Positions 5,855 to 6,965 of a stretch of DNA of 6,965 nt are shown here, one piece after another. The notes under the pieces were generated by a model that saw only the letters and a program-made list of their open reading frames with translations, was not told where the DNA came from and searched no databases. The stretch lies in assembly GCA_027625355.1 (NCBI GenBank), contig JAQBWI010000056.1:1-6965 (forward strand), read 5' to 3'. The first letter of the stretch is position 1. Each line of letters begins with the position of its first letter. Both the position numbers and the translations under genes were made by a program. This DNA is from Pseudomonadota bacterium. GTDB taxonomy: Bacteria > Pseudomonadota > Alphaproteobacteria > HIMB59 > GCA-002718135.

Positions 5855-6965
5855 TTAGATTAAATCTTGTAAACTTTTAACTTTTAGATTGTTATTTTTC
5901 AAGTGCTCTATTGTATCAACTGCCACTTTTGCACCCGCAATAGTAGTATAATACGGCACATTAAAAGTTAGTGATGTTCTTCTAATACTATAACTATCTC
6001 TTATTGACCCTTGTGTTTTTGTAGTATTAATTACCAAATCAATTTGATTATCAGATATTGCTTTAACAATATGAGATCCTCCTTCCTTAACTTTATTAAT
6101 TGTTTCAACTTTTAGATTGTGATCATTTAAAAATTTTGCTGTTCCTTTAGTTGCAACAATTATAAAGTTAAGACTAATAAGTTTTTTTACAATCGTTAAG
6201 ATAAATTTTTTATTATCATCATCTATAGAAATAAAAACTTTACCTTTGGAAGGCAGAATGGTTCCACATGCAATTTGACTTTTGGCAAAAGCAGATAAAA
6301 ATGTATTATCAATTCCCATGACTTCGCCAGTGGATTTCATTTCTGGACCAAGAATTAAATCAACACCTTCAAATTTGTTAAAAGGAAAAACAGATTCTTT
6401 TACATTAAATGTTTCTAATTCTTTAATATCATAATCATTAAGAACGTTTTCTAAAAGGTCACCAGTCATTATCTTGGCTGCAATCTTAGCAATAGGGATA
6501 CCTCTTGCTTTAGCAACAAAAGGAACTGTTCTACTTGCTCTAGGGTTAACTTCTAGTACATAAATACTCTCATCTTTAATAGCTAACTGTGTGTTCATGA
6601 GGCCAATGACTTTAATTTCTTCAGCTATTTTTGAAACCCAATTAATAATTTTATTTTGTAAATCTTGATTGATTGAAAAGGGCGGTAATGAACAGGCGCT
6701 ATCTCCAGAATGAATTCCAGCTTCCTCTATGTGCTCCATTATGCCAGCTATGAATATTTCACCTTTAGTATCTCTTATTAAATCAACATCGACCTCTATT
6801 GAGTTTTCGAGATATTGATCAACTAAAATTGTATTATTTGATGATGCTTCAAGCGCATTTTTTGTAAAAGACTCAAGATGTTTTTCATTATATGCAATTT
6901 CCATAGCTCTTCCACCTAAGACATACGATGGTCTAATTAGTATAGGATAACCTATGTCATCAGCT
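5855..6965 (-). CDS. carB: carbamoyl-phosphate synthase large subunit, C-terminal third (369 codons visible, 5' end outside window)
   Basis: Partial. CarB uses ammonia from CarA's glutamine hydrolysis, bicarbonate and two ATP to make carbamoyl phosphate for pyrimidine and arginine synthesis. The frame is open to the window edge: codons before the Met at 6904 encode IGYPILIRPSYVLGGRA, the standard CarB sequence, so that Met is internal. Visible residues 1 to about 240 are the end of the second ATP-grasp half (carbamate phosphorylation), with EHIEEAGIHSGDSACSLPP (77-95), LEVNPRASRTVPF (137-149) and MKSTGEVMGID (209-219). Residues from about 240 to 369 form the MGS-like allosteric domain, with ATKGTA (271-276), NTT (313-315) and DSYSIRRTSL (323-332), where UMP and ornithine/IMP bind in E. 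coli. It ends with SLQDLI and TAA. First gene of the block seen here; about two thirds lies upstream. Confidence 0.97.
   Translation of the reverse strand, partial: ADDIGYPILIRPSYVLGGRAMEIAYNEKHLESFTKNALEASSNNTILVDQYLENSIEVDVDLIRDTKGEIFIAGIMEHIEEAGIHSGDSACSLPPFSINQDLQNKIINWVSKIAEEIKVIGLMNTQLAIKDESIYVLEVNPRASRTVPFVAKARGIPIAKIAAKIMTGDLLENVLNDYDIKELETFNVKESVFPFNKFEGVDLILGPEMKSTGEVMGIDNTFLSAFAKSQIACGTILPSKGKVFISIDDDNKKFILTIVKKLISLNFIIVATKGTAKFLNDHNLKVETINKVKEGGSHIVKAISDNQIDLVINTTKTQGSIRDSYSIRRTSLTFNVPYYTTIAGAKVAVDTIEHLKNNNLKVKSLQDLI

Noticed and set aside
5879..6120. 14-base repeat AACTTTTAGATTGT at 5879-5892 and 6107-6120 in carB
   Set aside because: Both copies fall in coding sequence for similar NLKV segments of the C-terminal domain; coincidence of codon use is sufficient.
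6902..6904. ATG as the start codon of carB
   Set aside because: The frame stays open to the window edge and the upstream codons encode conserved CarB sequence (RPSYVLGGRA), so this is an internal Met.

Overview
The window is very AT-rich and almost entirely coding, with the longest gene-free gap only 63 bases. It holds eight protein genes, one running off the right edge. The gene set, protein similarities and packing point to a free-living alphaproteobacterium with a streamlined genome, most likely of the SAR11/Pelagibacterales kind. Evidence: low GC by eye, 4-base overlaps, adjacent converging stop codons, few Shine-Dalgarno sequences, a C-minus L36 of alphaproteobacterial type, and the carB-greA-ELM1-trxB gene order. 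The taxonomic placement is inference; no marker gene settles it.

Layout: (1) 20-1057 (+), GMP reductase guaC, running head-on into (2) 1059-2645 (-), a cytoplasmic-type gamma-glutamyltransferase family protein, with one base between the stops. (3) 2646-2708 is a compact divergent promoter region. (4) 2709-2834 (+) is the 41-codon rpmJ gene for ribosomal protein L36, whose stop codon overlaps the stop of trxB. (5) 2831-6965 (-) is a co-directional block, in transcription order: carB (3' part only), greA, an ELM1-family protein, a small putative 2-oxoglutarate/Fe(II) oxygenase, and trxB. Spacings are 39, -4, -4 and 23 bases, so it is probably one operon.

Functionally this is mostly housekeeping. 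carB makes carbamoyl phosphate for pyrimidines and arginine; guaC returns GMP to IMP; greA rescues stalled RNA polymerase; trxB reduces thioredoxin; the GGT-like enzyme probably acts on gamma-glutamyl or related compounds; L36 is a 50S subunit protein. The two poorly understood proteins, the ELM1-family GT-B-like protein and the putative oxygenase, sit side by side and overlap by four bases. They are the best place in this window to look for undescribed biology. A further oddity is that both begin with the same 13-base string overlapping the preceding gene's stop codon. I found no RNA genes, mobile elements, CRISPR arrays, prophage genes or convincing intrinsic terminators.
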